Origin: Rhodoblastus sp.
GTDB lineage: Bacteria; Pseudomonadota; Alphaproteobacteria; Rhizobiales; Beijerinckiaceae
Reading direction: 5' to 3'
NCBI RefSeq assembly: GCF_019449565.1
Contig: NZ_JAGRPM010000065.1
Coordinates: 47,978 to 111,977, forward strand
DNA: 64,000 nucleotides
The stretch's first letter is position 1; each line of letters begins with the position of its first letter. The notes under the pieces are model-generated. The model ran no database searches. It was not told where the DNA came from and saw only the letters and a list, made by a program, of their open reading frames with translations. Below, piece after piece: positions 62,092 through 64,000 of the stretch. The position numbers and the translations under genes are program-made.

Positions 62092-64000
62092 CTATACGAA
62101 TAAGAAGTCTTCGCCATTATTGGCGACGAGCTGGTCCTTCGTCACATTGGCCAGCGTGATCGTATTGTTTGCGTCAAGCGTGATCACGGCGCCCTGAACG
62201 CTGTCGGTAATCGCCGCGCGCAAAGCGTTCCAGTCGGCGAAGACGGCGGTCGAGAATTCGATGACGTCATGGCCGAACCCCTCGACGACAAAGTCGGCGA
62301 TGGTGTCCCGGCCGAAGCCCGGCTTGAACACAAAGGTGTCGGAGCCCTGTCCGCCGATGAGCATGTCATTACCGCCCTTGCCTTCAAGACGATCGGCGCC
62401 GGCAAGACCATTCATGTAGTCGGAGGCGGAACTTCCGTTCATTATGTCATCTCCGTCGGCCATAAGCGCATCCGCGCCTTGCCGGTCGATCGTGTAGCTG
62501 TCGATGAGCGTGCCGCCGTTGGCGACCGACCAGAACTCGAAAGTGATCGTCGCATCGCTGGCCTGCACCAGCATCGTCCCGTAATCGGCGCTGTAAAACA
62601 CCTGGCTTCCCGAGACGGTTGTGCCAAGGCCGTATTTCCCGAATCCCCCAAGGCCCGTGACGAAATACGGCATTGTCTGGCCGTCTCCGTTGTCGTCGCG
62701 CAAGATGCGCTCGTAGTCGTGATCATGGCCGTTGAGAACCGCCGTGGCGCCCCAAGCCTCGAACGGCCACTGCATATTCGTCGTCGATCCGTGCTCCACT
62801 CCGGATGAGTATGGTGGATAGTGCGACACCACGAGGTTGAATGGAGAATCCGAGGCCGCGAGCCCTGATTGCAGCCAGCTGGCTTGAACCGAGGGGTTCT
62901 TGTAGCCGTCGGGCTCATAAGCAGAGTTCAGCGAGAAGAAATGGATCGACCCCATCTGGTAGTCATAATAACGCTCATTATCCGGCAGAGTGAAATAATT
63001 GTAATAGTTGATCGCATTGGCGCCGCCGGAGGGATCCTCATATTCATGGTTTCCTACCGCCGGGAAGAAGCGGTTGATTGCGCTTCCTGCGCCATAAGCG
63101 CCGACGTAATTGCCGATATAATTGCTGTAATAGCGTCCGATCTGTTCATCTATTGGAACGGAGGTATACAAATTGTCGCCGGTCGTGACGATGAAGTCGA
63201 CATTCATGCCCGCAATGAGATTGGCGACAGCCTGCTCGCCTGAGCCGCCGCCGTAATCGCCGAATGCCGCGAACCGCACTTCCGCCACGTCGCCCACGGA
63301 AACCGTGATCCCCTTGGTGACGCTCAGTCCGCCCTGGTCGGTGGCGGTGATATCGAGACCGATCGTCGCCGCGCGCTCGAAATCAAGGCGTTGGCCGGCC
63401 TTCAGTTTGAGCTGGTTGCCCACCACTTCGAACCTGGAGTCGCTCACGGTGTAGCTGTGCGTGTCTCCAACGTCGTCCGTCGTGGACAGAGTCCCGACGA
63501 CAGCGCCCGAAACATTCTCCTTGACCGGTTGGGGGGCGTTCAGTGCGATCGCGGTCGGTGCGTGATTGAAGCCGGGGCCATCCTCATTCGTGATCGTGCC
63601 CAGCCCCTGGCCGTCGACGATGACGCCGCCATTGGTGGCGTTGGCAAGATTGACGAAGAAGGTTTCGTTGGGCTCGATAGTCGCGTCGCCATTGATGACG
63701 ACCGAGACTGTCTGCGTCGTCTGGCCATAGGAAAAGTTCAGTACGCCGGTAGACGCCACATAGTCGCTGCCGGCGGCAGCCGTTCCATCGGCGGTGGCGT
63801 AGGCGACGCTGAACGCCGCCGTCCCCGTGCGGCTCACCGTGAAGGTCAGCGTCTTCGTTCCGGAATCGCCCTCGATGATCGATGCGTCCCCAATCGAAAT
63901 ATCGCCAACCACGGCCGCCGCGAGCGTATATTCGACGTGAAGCAGCGGCGCCGCCGCCGCGTTGCCGTCATAGGCCCAGGCCGTGCGCGTGCCGGAGCCG
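62092..64000 (-). CDS. RTX/Calx-beta secreted metallophosphoesterase, N-terminal end cut by window edge
   Basis: The frame is open to the right edge, so the N-terminus lies outside; the GTG at 63912 is internal. In order from the edge there is a Calx-beta domain (SIIEGDSGTKTLTFTVSRTG region) and a cadherin-like repeat. Next comes a calcineurin-type phosphoesterase with FGDYGGG, TTGDNLY, VGNHEYEDP, SHYPPYSSG and NGHDHDYERI metal motifs, then RTX glycine/aspartate-rich calcium-binding repeats (GADRLEGKGGNDMLIGGQGSDTFVF). A C-terminal tail fits type I secretion. It is probably a secreted calcium-binding phosphatase; no ABC exporter is in the window. Confidence 0.85.
   Translation of the reverse strand, partial: GSGTRTAWAYDGNAAAAPLLHVEYTLAAAVVGDISIGDASIIEGDSGTKTLTFTVSRTGTAAFSVAYATADGTAAAGSDYVASTGVLNFSYGQTTQTVSVVINGDATIEPNETFFVNLANATNGGVIVDGQGLGTITNEDGPGFNHAPTAIALNAPQPVKENVSGAVVGTLSTTDDVGDTHSYTVSDSRFEVVGNQLKLKAGQRLDFERAATIGLDITATDQGGLSVTKGITVSVGDVAEVRFAAFGDYGGGSGEQAVANLIAGMNVDFIVTTGDNLYTSVPIDEQIGRYYSNYIGNYVGAYGAGSAINRFFPAVGNHEYEDPSGGANAINYYNYFTLPDNERYYDYQMGSIHFFSLNSAYEPDGYKNPSVQASWLQSGLAASDSPFNLVVSHYPPYSSGVEHGSTTNMQWPFEAWGATAVLNGHDHDYERILRDDNGDGQTMPYFVTGLGGFGKYGLGTTVSGSQVFYSADYGTMLVQASDATITFEFWSVANGGTLIDSYTIDRQGADALMADGDDIMNGSSASDYMNGLAGADRLEGKGGNDMLIGGQGSDTFVFKPGFGRDTIADFVVEGFGHDVIEFSTAVFADWNALRAAITDSVQGAVITLDANNTITLANVTKDQLVANNGEDFLFV

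Noticed and set aside
1..64000. Mobile elements, CRISPR arrays, toxin-antitoxin or restriction systems
   Set aside because: No transposase, integrase, terminal repeats, spaced direct repeats or recognisable defence genes were seen.

Overview
The window looks like a GC-rich alphaproteobacterial chromosome, probably of the order Hyphomicrobiales (Rhizobiales). The evidence is a complete Tad/Cpa (Flp) pilus locus, a fixNOQP-fixGHIS type cbb3 oxidase locus, NapEDABC nitrate reductase, TTAA-N7-TTAA (CtrA-type) boxes, and alphaproteobacterial versions of the housekeeping genes. Placement near Beijerinckiaceae/Methylocystaceae is only an impression. I see no tRNA, rRNA, CRISPR array, prophage or insertion sequence.

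Layout. (1) 1-5.6 kb: the 3' end of ispH, cobT, and a convergent napEDABC operon for periplasmic nitrate reduction. (2) 6-11.7 kb: an exported DUF1254/DUF1214 protein, a 2OG-Fe(II) oxygenase-like protein, a PleC/PdhS-like histidine kinase, a glutathione S-transferase, a uracil-DNA-glycosylase family protein and a small hypothetical. (3) 11.8-25.1 kb: the Tad pilus. TadE/TadG-like pseudopilins and a stand-alone secretin N-domain protein lie on the minus strand. On the plus strand are three tandem Flp pilins in exactly 462-bp units, then cpaA, cpaB, cpaC, cpaD, cpaE, cpaF, tadB and tadC, closed by a strong terminator. A minus-strand tadD lipoprotein gene follows. (4) 25.2-29.4 kb: an M17 aminopeptidase, an NlpC/P60 protein, thiD and a TonB-like gene, with three hairpins between the convergent NlpC and thiD genes. 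(5) 29.6-39.1 kb: ccoNOQP and ccoGHIS, plus a major-facilitator gene overlapping ccoS that carries the methionine/histidine motif of CcoA copper importers. A perfect FNR/FixK-type palindrome lies upstream of ccoN. (6) 39.4-44.1 kb: a divergent branched-chain-amino-acid-type ABC transporter. (7) 44.1-54.8 kb: two DedA proteins, a small hypothetical under a perfect CtrA-type box, an aldolase/glyoxalase pair, a CDF cation-efflux protein with an extended tail, a DUF1194 protein, an ispE-pirin pair, xseB, and a chain of overlapping genes (tag, HD hydrolase, tyrosine phosphatase, Nudix-winged-helix protein). (8) 54.8-64 kb: an AhpD-like protein, ygfZ, pyrC, a GyrI-like protein, a small exported protein, PBP1A and dnaN (with a perfect CtrA-type box between the last two), and the C-terminal part of a large RTX/Calx-beta phosphoesterase that runs off the right edge.

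The respiratory genes fit together. Nap gives periplasmic nitrate reduction, cbb3 gives high-affinity oxygen respiration, and CcoI, CcoS, CcoG, CcoH and the CcoA-like protein supply copper handling and assembly. The CtrA-type sites near the pilins, dnaN/mrcA and the 45.7-kb hypothetical suggest that surface pili and parts of replication and wall growth are tied to the cell cycle. No clearly new defence or mobile system was found. The most interesting leads are the CcoA-like gene inside the ccoGHIS operon, the pilin triplication, the CtrA-type sites, the triple-hairpin region and the secreted RTX phosphoesterase.
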